Source of the DNA: Parvicella tangerina
GTDB taxonomy: Bacteria; Bacteroidota; Bacteroidia; Flavobacteriales_D; Parvicellaceae
Direction: 5' to 3'
Length of the DNA stretch: 64,000 nt
Assembly: GCF_907165195.1 (NCBI RefSeq)
Contig: NZ_OU015584.1
Coordinates: forward strand, 1,798,001-1,862,000
Shown: positions 1 to 8,471 of the stretch, one piece after another
Numbering within the stretch: position 1 is the stretch's first letter
How the letters are laid out: the number at the start of each line of letters is the position of its first letter
Position numbers and translations under genes: made by a program
The notes under the pieces: model-generated
Databases searched by the model: none
Seen by the model: only the letters and a program-made list of their open reading frames with translations
Told to the model about the DNA's origin: nothing

Positions 1-211
1 TGTTCGAACCATATACATGGGGGCATCATCCAGCGAAAAGATGATACCCCCTGTCCGTGGTTAAGTCAACTACAGTATATATGGTAAGTTTGAGCATTCT
101 GGTAAACTTTAATACGTATCGATTTTTTCAACCGTTAAACAAATGGACACGATATGCCGTTCAAAAATTTTTGCAGATTTTTTCATCCCAATTTTTAGAA
201 TCCACCTAATA
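1..211. other. Non-coding start of window with a strong hairpin
   Basis: No open frame was recognised here. Positions 19-30 (GGGGGCATCATC) pair with 40-51 (GATGATACCCCC), giving a 12-bp stem with one mismatch and a 9-nt loop. No T-run follows, so it does not look like a simple terminator. It may be a structured end or regulatory site of the mobile module that follows. The GTTCGAACC at positions 2-10 resembles a tRNA T-loop but no matching acceptor stem could be drawn. Confidence 0.35.
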
Positions 212-358
212 CTACTGGTTACGTTTTTTCAATTCTTCAACTTTTCGTTGGGCCTGTAGTATGGCCAAATCACCCGAGAGCTTACGTCTCTTGGTTGGGT
301 CCTGTTCCAAGTTCAACTTAGTCTGAACCATTCGTATCTTTTTATCTATTTCATTCAT
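212..358 (-). CDS. Small charged helical protein (48 aa)
   Basis: A 48-residue frame begins MNEIDKKIRMVQTKLNLEQD and ends in ELKKRNQ. It is rich in Lys, Glu, Gln and Leu and should form one or two helices, possibly a coiled coil. It is divergent from the module that follows. No family was recognised. The composition is protein-like rather than random, but short length keeps the confidence low. Confidence 0.35.
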   Translation of the reverse strand: MNEIDKKIRMVQTKLNLEQDPTKRRKLSGDLAILQAQRKVEELKKRNQ

Positions 359-634
359 AGTACCTTTTAACTATAAATATGTTGTAATAGCCTTAAAAGG
401 CAATTGGTAAAGTTCCTGTTTTGCAGTTGTCGCTCACGTTATCGCTCTTTGACTCTCATTATGGAATCTCACTAAACAACATCAAAATCCCATATTCCAA
501 TTATGTGGTCCTTAAACACAGGGTCCAAATTGGTCAAATATTTTAGTTTTGAGTTGTAACTACCTGGTTTCCAGGGTTTTTTCTTGTTTATTGATTTCCA
601 GGTCGTTACCTTGGAAGCCAATTAAAGATATAAC

Positions 635-895
635 ATGAAAACAGCAGATTACCTAAACAGATTTTTCGAGGAAAAGCAAATTCCAAACGTGAATTACGAG
701 ATAACCGATGCAGATGGGTTTGTACACCTATTTGATAACGTGGCACTAATAGACCGAATTAAAAACACCTGTGAAGCTGAGCAAAAACAAATTGCGAATG
801 TGTTACGTCAAATCGATTTCAGAAATGGGAGCATCCAACATTTTTTAAACTATCTGGCTGAGGCGATGGTGAAACAATGGAGCAATGCTGCATAA
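635..895 (+). CDS. Hypothetical protein (86 aa), first gene of mobile module 1
   Basis: This small soluble acidic protein has an ATG preceded by an A-rich stretch (AAAGATATAAC), as is usual in Bacteroidota. No transmembrane segment, signal peptide or known motif is visible. It lies just upstream of an inverted-repeat cluster and of the short tyrosine recombinase, so it probably belongs to the same mobile module. Function is unknown. Confidence 0.5.
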   Translation: MKTADYLNRFFEEKQIPNVNYEITDADGFVHLFDNVALIDRIKNTCEAEQKQIANVLRQIDFRNGSIQHFLNYLAEAMVKQWSNAA

Positions 896-896
896 C

Positions 897-994
897 TTTC
901 ACTTACATGAAAAGTGAAGGTTGCAATCGAAAAACACAGCAATACCAAGGCTTTCGGGAGATATTAACTAAAAAGAACAATTTCCAACCTTCAC
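897..994. repeat. Inverted-repeat cluster upstream of the short recombinase
   Basis: TTCACTT (898-904) faces AAGTGAA (912-918) across a 7-nt loop. GTGAAGGTTG (914-923) has an exact reverse complement, CAACCTTCAC, at 985-994. These nested repeats lie directly before a tyrosine recombinase gene. Such arrangements are typical of recombinase or excisionase binding sites or of an operator. The assignment is inference. Confidence 0.4.
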
Positions 995-1037
995 AAACGA
1001 GATAAATCAACAAAATTGAAACTTAAAAATTAGAATT

Positions 1038-1613
1038 ATGGCACTTAAAGGACAAAAAACAAAATCAGATTATATGGAATGGGATACGATGCAAACACTT
1101 ATCCTAAAATTGGAACGAGATGGAGAATACAAATTTGCTGCACTAATCGCAAGTGGGTGTTTTTTGGGATTGCGAATTTCGGACCTATTACAATTAAAAT
1201 GGTCTGACCTCATCGGTCAAACTTCATTAACAGTAAAAGAGAAAAAAACCAAAAAGGACCGTACATTAACTATCAATCCCCAATTGGTTGAGATAATGGA
1301 ACGTATTTACTCTGTACTGGAACCAAATCCAGAGGAGCTAATATTTGTTAATCGTTTCGGTACAAAGCCTATCAGCGTACAATACGTGAACTCCAAATTA
1401 AAAGAGCTATTTACCCAATACAATATAAAAGGCCAGTACAGCTCCCACTTCATGCGTAAAACGTTGGGGAGAAGAGTATGGGCAATGAACGAGTACAGCG
1501 AACAGGCCCTAATTATGCTTAGCTATTTGTTTGGTCATTCCAGCATCCAAACGACTAAAACCTATTTGGGAATCCGTGAGCAGGAAATAAGCAATCTATA
1601 TTTAAGTGTATAA
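1038..1613 (+). CDS. Tyrosine recombinase, catalytic domain only (191 aa)
   Basis: The protein is a XerC/XerD-type phage integrase that lacks the usual N-terminal core-binding domain; most relatives have about 300 residues. All catalytic boxes are visible: Arg in GLRISDL, Lys in the VKEKKTKKD beta-hairpin, H-x-x-R in SHFMRK, His in LFGHSS and the nucleophile Tyr in KTYLG. It should therefore be able to cut and rejoin DNA, though without an N-terminal clamp it may need a partner. It is followed by a small membrane protein gene starting 2 nt after its stop. It is the third recombinase of module 1, beside the pair at 5041-6837. Confidence 0.85.
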   Translation: MALKGQKTKSDYMEWDTMQTLILKLERDGEYKFAALIASGCFLGLRISDLLQLKWSDLIGQTSLTVKEKKTKKDRTLTINPQLVEIMERIYSVLEPNPEELIFVNRFGTKPISVQYVNSKLKELFTQYNIKGQYSSHFMRKTLGRRVWAMNEYSEQALIMLSYLFGHSSIQTTKTYLGIREQEISNLYLSV

Positions 1614-1614
1614 T

Positions 1615-1899
1615 ATGAAAGATTATTGGGGTATAACCGACAACAGCATATCGACCCGACAGCGGTACGACTTAATCGCTGAGCATCAGTACAGGACTTA
1701 CAGTCAGATACATAAACGAGAGCAGAGAAAGCAACGAGAAAACGCCATAATCTCCAACATAGTGTTGGGGATTATATGGTATGTAATCATTCAACCAGCT
1801 ATTACATTGGTCAAATTTATTTTTTGGACCATAATTAGACTGTTTAGAGCCAAAAATCGCAATAATAGACCGAAAAATGGTAAAAACCAACCTAAATAA
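1615..1899 (+). CDS. Small membrane protein (94 aa)
   Basis: The ATG at 1615 is preferred over a GTG at 1606 because it lies just after the recombinase stop codon. The N-terminal half is hydrophilic and rich in Arg, Gln and Tyr. One long hydrophobic stretch (IVLGIIWYVIIQPAITLVKF) is followed by a very basic tail (RAKNRNNRPKNGKNQPK). It could be a single-pass or hairpin inner-membrane protein. No family was recognised. Close spacing suggests co-transcription with the recombinase and the following small frame. Confidence 0.5.
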   Translation: MKDYWGITDNSISTRQRYDLIAEHQYRTYSQIHKREQRKQRENAIISNIVLGIIWYVIIQPAITLVKFIFWTIIRLFRAKNRNNRPKNGKNQPK

Positions 1900-1907
1900 G
1901 CCAGAAA

Positions 1908-2078
1908 ATGAACAAAATATTAGGAATTCTCAATTATTATTCGTATCTATGTAACCACGGTAGAAAAATAAGCGGTTCTGAGGGAAACCTACCGAGTAAA
2001 AATCCCATTGTATCGAAATATCGGAACCACTACTACAAAGAAAATCAACTTAGTTTTGAGAAGCGTTCCATTTGGTAG
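1908..2078 (+). CDS. Small hypothetical protein (56 aa)
   Basis: The frame begins MNKILGILNYYSYLCNHGRK and starts 8 nt after the stop of the membrane protein gene, on the same strand. It is basic and Tyr/Asn-rich with no recognisable motif. The tight spacing is the main argument for it being real. Confidence 0.3.
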   Translation: MNKILGILNYYSYLCNHGRKISGSEGNLPSKNPIVSKYRNHYYKENQLSFEKRSIW

Positions 2079-2107
2079 CATCAGCTACTGAACTGGAATT
2101 TTTTTGT

Positions 2108-2305
2108 TTATGGTTTTCCCAAAAATCTAAAAAGATGCGATACAGAAAGAAGCAAAAAGACCCATAGGGCAACAGTAAAAACAGGATAACTGCTCTGGTT
2201 ATCCATAGTCCAATTATTCACTAAAAAATCATCAAATGCAGTAGCTCCAACTACCTGTACTGGGAGAGCTATGCCCAATTGTAAGCAAATTACTAAAAAC
2301 AACAA
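2108..2305 (-). CDS. Possible small two-pass membrane protein (65 aa)
   Basis: The translation has an N-terminal hydrophobic segment (MLFLVICLQLGIALPVQVVG) and a second one near the C-terminus (FTVALWVFLLLSVSHLF) separated by a polar loop. This pattern fits a small membrane protein or an exported one. It is antisense to the surrounding module, fills the only gap in it, and has no recognised relative, so it may be spurious. Confidence 0.25.
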   Translation of the reverse strand: MLFLVICLQLGIALPVQVVGATAFDDFLVNNWTMDNQSSYPVFTVALWVFLLLSVSHLFRFLGKP

Positions 2306-2310
2306 GTAAA

Positions 2311-2631
2311 ATGAATTTATCAGCAGATAGAAAAAAACAGATACAGAAGGATTTTAATAGAAATGTCCAAAGACGTTGTTTCGGAAAAGCCATTAGAATG
2401 GCAAAGTACTATAAGATTAAAGGAGTATTAGTTACTCGTAAAACTTTAAAAGAGGAGTACCAATTGTCAAACGAACAAATAAAGAAATTACAATTCATAG
2501 AGGTCGATAATCCTCATTTCAAATGCGCTGGCAATATGAAGCTTTATTTAAAAGCTCAAGCCAAACACATAAAAGCCAAAACCCCCAATATTCAAGGGAC
2601 TGCCATTAAAAATAAACAAAAAGACCATTAA
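2311..2631 (+). CDS. Hypothetical basic protein (106 aa)
   Basis: This is a Lys-rich soluble protein. The middle (TRKTLKEEYQLSNEQIKKL) could form a helix-turn-helix-like pair of helices, which would suit a small DNA-binding protein, but no family was recognised. It ends 15 nt before the ATPase gene on the same strand and is probably in one operon with it. Confidence 0.5.
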   Translation: MNLSADRKKQIQKDFNRNVQRRCFGKAIRMAKYYKIKGVLVTRKTLKEEYQLSNEQIKKLQFIEVDNPHFKCAGNMKLYLKAQAKHIKAKTPNIQGTAIKNKQKDH

Positions 2632-2646
2632 GCTAATAGTTAAAAC

Positions 2647-4929
2647 ATGAACGATAAAAACATATTAGAGGACCTGTTTACTTACTTCAGAAATGGCCTG
2701 TTTGCTGGTAAAGCGAACGCAGCTCAAAAGTTCTTACATCAAACGGGTATATCCCCAACGGATGTACATATAGGGTTTAATTCTGGCCAGTTCCATCACG
2801 GTAAGAGCGAAGAGTTTAGAAAGCCATTTATTGAGGCTGGGATACTCATTCCCAGTAACGCCCCTGTTAACTCCCCCGATAGAGTGGCCTATGGAACATT
2901 TGGTAAAGAGGCTATAGTATTCCCACTTAGGGACCAGTTCAACCAGATAGTAAATTTTTATGCCTACCGCATAAAGCTTAAAACCCCCAAAGGAGAGTAT
3001 TTGAATGAGGCTGGACTATACCCAAAATACCCGAAAAGCAATACTCAAAAACTGTACTTGGTCCATAATGAATTGGAAGCAGCAACGCTCATTCAATCTG
3101 ATGTGATGGACAACCGAGAAACAGTTATTGCCCTAAGAAATGGAGAACTACCAACTGAGCTGAGAAGCGTACTACAAAACCTAACAGAGCTAATCCAAAT
3201 AATTGTTGTTGGAAGCATTAGCCCAAACGCAAAACAGCAGCTAAATGAGTTAACTGAGAAAGCAATATACTTGGACCTACCAAACAACCATACGTTAAAC
3301 GATATGTGGTTAAACTATGGAGCTGAAGGAATGAGCGAGTTTTTGGAGTCAACCCAACCAGAGCAGACACCAGATGCGGAGAGAACGGGATTCTCCGCTC
3401 CAAAAGTGGGGCTAATCATCCATAACCCCAGAAAGTTAAGTTATAAGGGTAATGCAGCGTATTACTCCGTATTAGGTAGCCTTCCGAATGACCTCGGGAG
3501 TATGAAAGTTTCGCTACTGGTGGAGGATTACCAAACTGGAAAAAAGCACCGTCAGAAATTGGAGCTGTTTAGCACAATGGACTTGGAGGAGTTTGCCCAA
3601 AGAATTGGAGAAAAGGAGAGCCTAAATGCGAATGAAATGGTAATGGACCTTAGCACGTTAAGCGACCTACTTGAAGCTCACCGAGAGGAACAAATAGCCA
3701 TTATGTTCCCATCCCAAGGACAGCAGAAACAAAAGCAACCTCTGTCCAAAGATTTACAGGCCGAAGCAATGGAGTTTTTGCAGCAAAAAGGACTCTTAAC
3801 CAACATCGATAAGCTATTGGAACAATCGGGAATAGTTGGAGAGCATAACACCCGAATGATACTATTTGTCATTGCTTCCACCTACAAAATGCCGTATAAC
3901 CTCCACGCATTGGTACAGGCCAGTTCTGGGAGTGGTAAAAGCCACCTCATCAACTCAATTATGGAGTGCATACCCAAACATGAGGTAATGAATATGACCC
4001 GTGTTACCAGTAAGTCATTTTACCACTACACCAATAACGAACTGATAGATAAACTAATTGTAATACAGGACTTTGATGGTTTAGACGAAGAGGCACAGTT
4101 TGCCTTTCGGGAGATGCAGAGCGCAAAGTATTTGAGCAGCTCTACCACCCAAAAGGACCAATTCGGCAACCTACAGTCCTACATCCGAACCGTGAAAGCT
4201 CAATTTGCCTCCATAGCTGCGACCACCCGAATGGATATTTACAAGGACAACGAGAGCAGGAGTATTGTTATTGGAATAGATGAAAGTATGGAACAGACCC
4301 AAAATATCATCGATTACCAGAACAGGAAATTAGCTGGACTCATTGATGCAGAAAAGGAGGAACAAAACAAAGTGTTTCTACGAGCTTGTGTGGAGCTTTT
4401 AAAGCCCTCAGAGGTAATTAATCGATTTGCAGATAAGATTGCCTTACCAATGGATGCTAAGATGCTTAGGAGGCTTAACAGTCAGTTTCAATCTTTCGTT
4501 GCTCAGATAACCATACTCAACCAGTACCAAAGACAAAGGGATGAGCAAAATAGACTGATAACCACCCCAGAGGATGTGAGACAGGCTATTGATATATTCT
4601 TTGATGCTATAGTGCTAAAAGTGGATGAGCTGAACAGTTCAACCAGACAGTTTTATGAGGAGCTGAGAGACTATTTAAACGAGACAAAACCCCAACGAGG
4701 GGAGTTCTCCCAAAGAACCATTAGAGAGGCTCTAAAAATGGGTAAAACAAGTGTAGCAGCCTACATAAAAGAGCTGATAGAATTGGAGTATATCCGTGTT
4801 AGTAATGGTTCAGCAAATAGAGGGTTCAGATACCAGCTCACCGAGGACGATAAGATGAAACAAAAGCGAATAGCCATCAAAGAGGACCTGTATGGACAGT
4901 TGGATAAAATCAGTAATTCCAAAATGTAG
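2647..4929 (+). CDS. Primase-like / P-loop ATPase of mobile module 1 (760 aa)
   Basis: Residues about 15-230 resemble the DnaG catalytic core without its zinc finger: a GISPTDVHIGF-type segment, the core signature IVFPLRDQFNQIVNFYAYRI, and a Toprim-like strand KLYLVHNELEAATL near 136-150. The Toprim Glu is present, but the usual D-x-D is replaced by VGSIS, so priming activity is doubtful. A beta-rich middle (about 250-370) is shared with the ATPase of module 2. A P-loop domain follows, with Walker A SSGSGKSH near 427-434, Walker B LIVIQDFDG near 470-478, and a later ATTRMD segment. A winged helix occupies about 685-735 (FSQRTIREALKMGKTSVAAY). It sits directly before two tyrosine recombinase genes. 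A role as a replication or DNA-remodelling ATPase of the element is inferred. Confidence 0.7.
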   Translation: MNDKNILEDLFTYFRNGLFAGKANAAQKFLHQTGISPTDVHIGFNSGQFHHGKSEEFRKPFIEAGILIPSNAPVNSPDRVAYGTFGKEAIVFPLRDQFNQIVNFYAYRIKLKTPKGEYLNEAGLYPKYPKSNTQKLYLVHNELEAATLIQSDVMDNRETVIALRNGELPTELRSVLQNLTELIQIIVVGSISPNAKQQLNELTEKAIYLDLPNNHTLNDMWLNYGAEGMSEFLESTQPEQTPDAERTGFSAPKVGLIIHNPRKLSYKGNAAYYSVLGSLPNDLGSMKVSLLVEDYQTGKKHRQKLELFSTMDLEEFAQRIGEKESLNANEMVMDLSTLSDLLEAHREEQIAIMFPSQGQQKQKQPLSKDLQAEAMEFLQQKGLLTNIDKLLEQSGIVGEHNTRMILFVIASTYKMPYNLHALVQASSGSGKSHLINSIMECIPKHEVMNMTRVTSKSFYHYTNNELIDKLIVIQDFDGLDEEAQFAFREMQSAKYLSSSTTQKDQFGNLQSYIRTVKAQFASIAATTRMDIYKDNESRSIVIGIDESMEQTQNIIDYQNRKLAGLIDAEKEEQNKVFLRACVELLKPSEVINRFADKIALPMDAKMLRRLNSQFQSFVAQITILNQYQRQRDEQNRLITTPEDVRQAIDIFFDAIVLKVDELNSSTRQFYEELRDYLNETKPQRGEFSQRTIREALKMGKTSVAAYIKELIELEYIRVSNGSANRGFRYQLTEDDKMKQKRIAIKEDLYGQLDKISNSKM

Positions 4930-5009
4930 TGTTCACTTTTCAAAAACACCAAACCGAACGCCAGAACTCAACAATACTGTGCTATACGCCTTTGGCGTTC
5001 GGTGTTCAC
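4929..5009. repeat. Inverted repeat between ATPase and recombinase pair
   Basis: ACCGAACGCCA (4953-4963) and TGGCGTTCGGT (4993-5003) form an exact 11-bp inverted repeat. The sequence GTGTTCAC occurs on both sides (4930-4937 and 5003-5010) as a direct repeat. There is no T-run, so a terminator is unlikely. It could be a recombinase binding or crossover site, or an operator for the recombinase pair. Confidence 0.45.
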
Positions 5010-5040
5010 CAAAACATGACACACCCAAACTATTAAAACT

Positions 5041-5955
5041 ATGATTTTTCAAATTTCAAATAAGCAATACCAGTCCATCGAGAAGCAGTACGAAAAGTAC
5101 ATCCACGCTAAAGGGTACAAGATAACAGGAGGCAATATGTACCTTACTTGTGTTAACGAGTTCCTGTACTGGTTGGAAGGGTACGGAGTAACCAATGTCA
5201 AAAAGATAACTACAGCCATTATGGTTGAGTACATCGAGTACCTATCCACCAGAGAGAAGTTCAGAGGAGAGGGGACCCTAAGCCAACGAATGATTGATAT
5301 ACACCTGTTCAGCTTACGCATTCTCTTTGATTACCTTTTGGAGAGTAATATAGTTACTTCAACGGTCTCCATTCCTAAGTTCTTTAAAAGCGAGGGAAGA
5401 AAGAGAAATATACTCTCAATGGATGAGGTTAAGCTACTGTATGCTCATACTGAGAATAATTTGGAAAAGGCCATTTTAACTGTTGCGTATGGATGTGGCC
5501 TCAGACGAAATGAACTCCACCGATTGAACCTACAGGATGTAATACTAAGTAAAGGAATACTACAGGTAATAACGGGTAAGGGCAATAAGTCCAGAGAGGT
5601 CCCAATGAGCGATACAATTGTTACCTATTTGAGAGAGTATGTAACAACCGATAGAGTGGAGCGACTAAAAAGAACTACACAGTTGGAAAAGGCGTTTTTT
5701 GTCAACTCCCAAGGCAAACGAATGAGCGGGGATTTACTGAACAGGACCCTAAAAAAGATTATTCAGCGAACCGATAACCCCTCCATTAATTCAAAGGACA
5801 TCACGCTGCATTGTTTGAGACATTCCATTGCTACCCACCTCATCGAAAATGGGGCCAGTATGGAGTTTGTAAGAGACTTCTTGGGCCATGCGCTGGTAGA
5901 TACAGTTCACATCTATGCAAAGCGTAGAAAAATCAGACAGAAATATACACTATAA
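5041..5955 (+). CDS. Tyrosine recombinase A of module 1 (304 aa)
   Basis: This is a full-length XerC/D-like integrase. The N-terminal SAM-like core-binding domain covers about 1-110, and the catalytic domain about 125-304. All active-site residues are present: Arg in GCGLRRNEL (about 154), Lys in TGKGNK, H-x-x-R in LHCLRH (about 257-260), His in FLGHAL and Tyr in HIYAK. It is followed after 12 nt by a second, degenerate recombinase. The same A/B order occurs in module 2 (11792-13671), so the two probably act together as the element's integration or excision machinery. Confidence 0.9.
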   Translation: MIFQISNKQYQSIEKQYEKYIHAKGYKITGGNMYLTCVNEFLYWLEGYGVTNVKKITTAIMVEYIEYLSTREKFRGEGTLSQRMIDIHLFSLRILFDYLLESNIVTSTVSIPKFFKSEGRKRNILSMDEVKLLYAHTENNLEKAILTVAYGCGLRRNELHRLNLQDVILSKGILQVITGKGNKSREVPMSDTIVTYLREYVTTDRVERLKRTTQLEKAFFVNSQGKRMSGDLLNRTLKKIIQRTDNPSINSKDITLHCLRHSIATHLIENGASMEFVRDFLGHALVDTVHIYAKRRKIRQKYTL

Positions 5956-5967
5956 ACAAGAGAGACA

Positions 5968-6837
5968 ATGAGAAAAGAAACATTAGAGCAGTTCATTTAT
6001 TCGACCCACACAAGCAAAACGGCTGATAGTTATTTACGCAGTATTACAAAGTTCACAGCACAGGTTCCCAATGCCCCAGAAGCACAGTACAGGGATATTG
6101 TGGAGTATATGGTTGGAATACAGAAAAAGTACAAGGACTCGGCAACCCCAACCAGAATACTTGCAGCTATTAAAAGGTATTACGACTACCTACAGCTAAT
6201 GGGGGAACGAAATGACCATCCATGTAGGAGGTTTACCGTTAAGGTTAACTCAAATAGGACCATACGATTTGGTGAGCTTTTTACCCCTGATGAATTGGAA
6301 CTAATGCTTAACAAGGAGGAACGATATAAGGTTTTAAAACAGCGCAATATAGCTGTAGTAAGCTTATTGATTTACCAAGGGTTAACGATAGATGAATTAG
6401 TACGGTTAACTGTTAATGATATAGATTTGGATAATGCAACTGTGTATGTAAAAGCTTCAAAAAAGAATGCCAGAAGAACACTACAAATGAACTCAAAGCA
6501 AATTCTGATTTTTCTCAAATACATTGAAACTCGAAAGGAACTGATACAGAGAAATTCGGATAAACTGTTATTAAGTATTCGAGGGGTTCCAATTTCGGGG
6601 GATGGTATTAACTCAATTGTCGAAGGTTTTAAACCTTTATTCACCGATAGAAACCTAAACCCCAAAACAATAAGAATGAGCGTTATTGCCAATTGGTTGA
6701 ACGTGAACAAACGACCATTGGATGAGGTTCAATTAATGGCGGGACATAGGTGGCCAAGTAGTACAGAAAGGTATATTAGAAAGGACTTAACGGAGCAAAG
6801 AGAATTAATCAATAAGTTTCATCCGTTGAATGATTAA
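5968..6837 (+). CDS. Tyrosine recombinase B of module 1, degenerate active site (289 aa)
   Basis: It has the same fold as its neighbour: an N-terminal core-binding domain and a C-terminal catalytic domain. Box I reads QGLTIDEL, where intact relatives have G-L-R, so the first catalytic Arg (about position 140) is Thr. Box II reads PKTIRMS, with Lys replacing His but Arg kept. The later His (AGHRWPSS) and the Tyr (ERYI) are kept. The same two substitutions occur in recombinase B of module 2, which argues for a conserved non-standard role rather than decay. Its last 4 nt overlap the convergent toxin gene. Confidence 0.85.
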   Translation: MRKETLEQFIYSTHTSKTADSYLRSITKFTAQVPNAPEAQYRDIVEYMVGIQKKYKDSATPTRILAAIKRYYDYLQLMGERNDHPCRRFTVKVNSNRTIRFGELFTPDELELMLNKEERYKVLKQRNIAVVSLLIYQGLTIDELVRLTVNDIDLDNATVYVKASKKNARRTLQMNSKQILIFLKYIETRKELIQRNSDKLLLSIRGVPISGDGINSIVEGFKPLFTDRNLNPKTIRMSVIANWLNVNKRPLDEVQLMAGHRWPSSTERYIRKDLTEQRELINKFHPLND

Positions 6838-7121
6838 AACTTGTTTTGAGTTCTGTTTGGAACGAGTGTTACTATAGTGATGATTCTTCCCTCAACCTCA
6901 TAAATTATTGATGTTTGCTTTGAAACGACACACTTATGTAGTTGAGCTAATTTTGACTTAGGGCAAAGGTGTTTATTCTCTCTCAATCCAGATTCGAGGC
7001 GATTCACTTTTGCTCTAAATTTCAAAGCAGCTTCCACGCCCCAATCGTCCAAAATCTCTGATATTAACTCTTGATAAATTAATTCGGCTTTGTCGGACCA
7101 GTCAACTGTATATTTAGGCAT
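6834..7121 (-). CDS. RelE/ParE-family toxin
   Basis: The 95-residue protein has the typical ParE layout: a short strand with a basic helix (MPKYTVDWSDKAELIYQEL), a second helix, then a beta-sheet with SIIYEVEGRIITIVTLV. Toxins of this superfamily block gyrase (ParE) or cleave ribosome-bound mRNA (RelE); which applies cannot be told from sequence. It overlaps the upstream antitoxin gene by 8 nt. It may stabilise the mobile module. Confidence 0.8.
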   Translation of the reverse strand: MPKYTVDWSDKAELIYQELISEILDDWGVEAALKFRAKVNRLESGLRENKHLCPKSKLAQLHKCVVSKQTSIIYEVEGRIITIVTLVPNRTQNKF

Positions 7122-7353
7122 GATTCTTAATTAAAGCTTCAATAGCCATATCAACCTCACTATGGGATTTTGTTTTCCCATTCTTAATGTCAGTCAAACC
7201 CTCTGAAACTGAGGCTTTATCCTCTTCTGTTAATTCTTCCCACCAATCACTACTATTGGATTTGATTGACTGATATATCACCTTTAATCGCTTTTCGTCT
7301 TCAATCGAAGAAATCAATTCAAAAATGTTGTATTTCAGTTCTGCTGTACTCAT
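7114..7353 (-). CDS. Antitoxin partner of the ParE-like toxin
   Basis: This small acidic helical protein (79 aa) has a central WWEELTEEDKASVSEGLTDI segment and a C-terminal VDMAIEALIKNHA tail. It is typical of the antitoxins found next to ParE-like toxins in Bacteroidota. The gene lies upstream of the toxin and overlaps it by 8 nt, so translation is probably coupled. Autorepression by the complex is usual for the family but is not shown here. Confidence 0.75.
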   Translation of the reverse strand: MSTAELKYNIFELISSIEDEKRLKVIYQSIKSNSSDWWEELTEEDKASVSEGLTDIKNGKTKSHSEVDMAIEALIKNHA

Positions 7354-7357
7354 AATA

Positions 7358-7365
7358 CAAATATA
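7358..7365 (-). promoter_or_regulatory. -7 box of the toxin-antitoxin operon
   Basis: On the minus strand TATATTTG matches the Bacteroidota -7 consensus TAnnTTTG and ends 4 nt before the antitoxin ATG. Transcription would begin at or next to the start codon, so the mRNA may be leaderless. No good -33 TTG is visible at the right distance. Confidence 0.45.
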
Positions 7366-7520
7366 ACGAGAAATCTTATATTTTGTTTCATTTTATGTTG
7401 GGTAGATTAATCCCATTCGCTATATTAGCATGATTAAAGAAAAGTTCTTTGAAAACCCCGTATTTGTGCGGTATTACTAATGAAGCGGGATAGTTGCTGT
7501 TAGAATAAATCTGGTCTAAT

Positions 7521-8468
7521 CCTTATAGATACGGATTCCAAGGACAGGAAAAGGATGATGAAGTTAAGGGTGCGGGTAACTCGATTAATTATGCATTTAG
7601 GATGCATGATCCTAGGTTGGGGAGGTTCTTTGCGGTGGACCCGTTGACGGCTAAATATCCCCATTACACCCCATATAGTTTTAGTGGGAATAAGGTTATT
7701 GCCTTTATTGAATTAGAAGGAATGGAGGAATTATCCGCAATAACCGTAAATAAAGAGAAGTGGACGGGAACGATTGACTTATCTAAAACAGAAAATCGAT
7801 CTACCAAAGAAGCTATTGAAAAACAAACAGGTATCAAACTTGGAGCTAATGATATTGTTACATTTGACTATCAAGGAGGGATTCTTGCAAATAACTCATA
7901 TTTACAGACGATTAATGTCTCAAGTGCTGGTCAAAAAACAAAGAAACACCAGATTTCTGTTGAGAGAGAGGAAGTTCCAGTTTTTGAAGGCACAGGAAGA
8001 GTTACTGTTGGAGTACAAGGAGGGTTTGAAACAAGACTTGGTGGAGAACACTTTGGAGTTGAACTTAATGCTGTTAATGTTGAATTAGGAGAATTAACAG
8101 TAAGTCAGCGGTATGACAGCGATGCTCCAGTAAAATTTGAAGCTGACTATATAGGAAAGGATCATAGGGTTGAAGTATCTCAATCTATTGGGCTAGAGCT
8201 GGGAATTGTAGGCTATAATGTTGAGAGGTCATTTGAAATTGATACTAGGACTGGGAATGATTATGGTGAAGAAATCACGGAACGTTATAATGTCGGCCCT
8301 ATTATGGGGGAAGAAGGAAGTGAGCAACTAAATGGACACACAACAACTTCTAAGAGTTTTATTGGAGTGGACATAGGGTTTAAAGGAGCACTGATTCTTG
8401 GTGTTGATGTTGGCGTTAAGTCTGGTAAAGAAATAATTACTACTAAAACAGAAACAAAAAACTATTAA
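7521..8468 (+). pseudogene. 5'-truncated Rhs protein with C-terminal variable domain
   Basis: The frame opens after a stop just upstream and reads PYRYGFQGQEKDDE, then RMHDPRLGRFFAVDP and YSFSGNKVIAF, the hallmark end of the Rhs core. Only the last ~70 core residues remain, and the long YD-repeat shell is absent. The first in-frame ATG is at 7602, inside the core motif. After EGMEE comes a variable domain of about 240 residues with repeated beta-strands (GVQGGFETRLGGEHFGVELN) and no recognised toxin motif. In intact Rhs proteins this position carries the toxin. The next gene encodes a lipoprotein that could be its immunity partner. It is probably an orphan Rhs tip. Confidence 0.7.
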
Positions 8469-8471
8469 TTT

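Noticed and set aside
1-75. Possible tRNA 3' end (GTTCGAACC at 2-10)
   Set aside because: No T-stem or acceptor stem partner can be drawn and no upstream sequence is available; the following hairpin is not tRNA-like.
561-585. Terminator-like CCTGG-TTT-CCAGG with T-run
   Set aside because: The stem is only 5 bp with a 3-nt loop and there is no gene upstream on that strand.
6372-6710. 112-aa antisense frame in recombinase B
   Set aside because: Antisense shadow of a well-supported recombinase gene.
7774-8088. 104-aa frame inside the Rhs tip gene
   Set aside because: It is an alternative frame fully inside the Rhs C-terminal coding region, which has better protein character.
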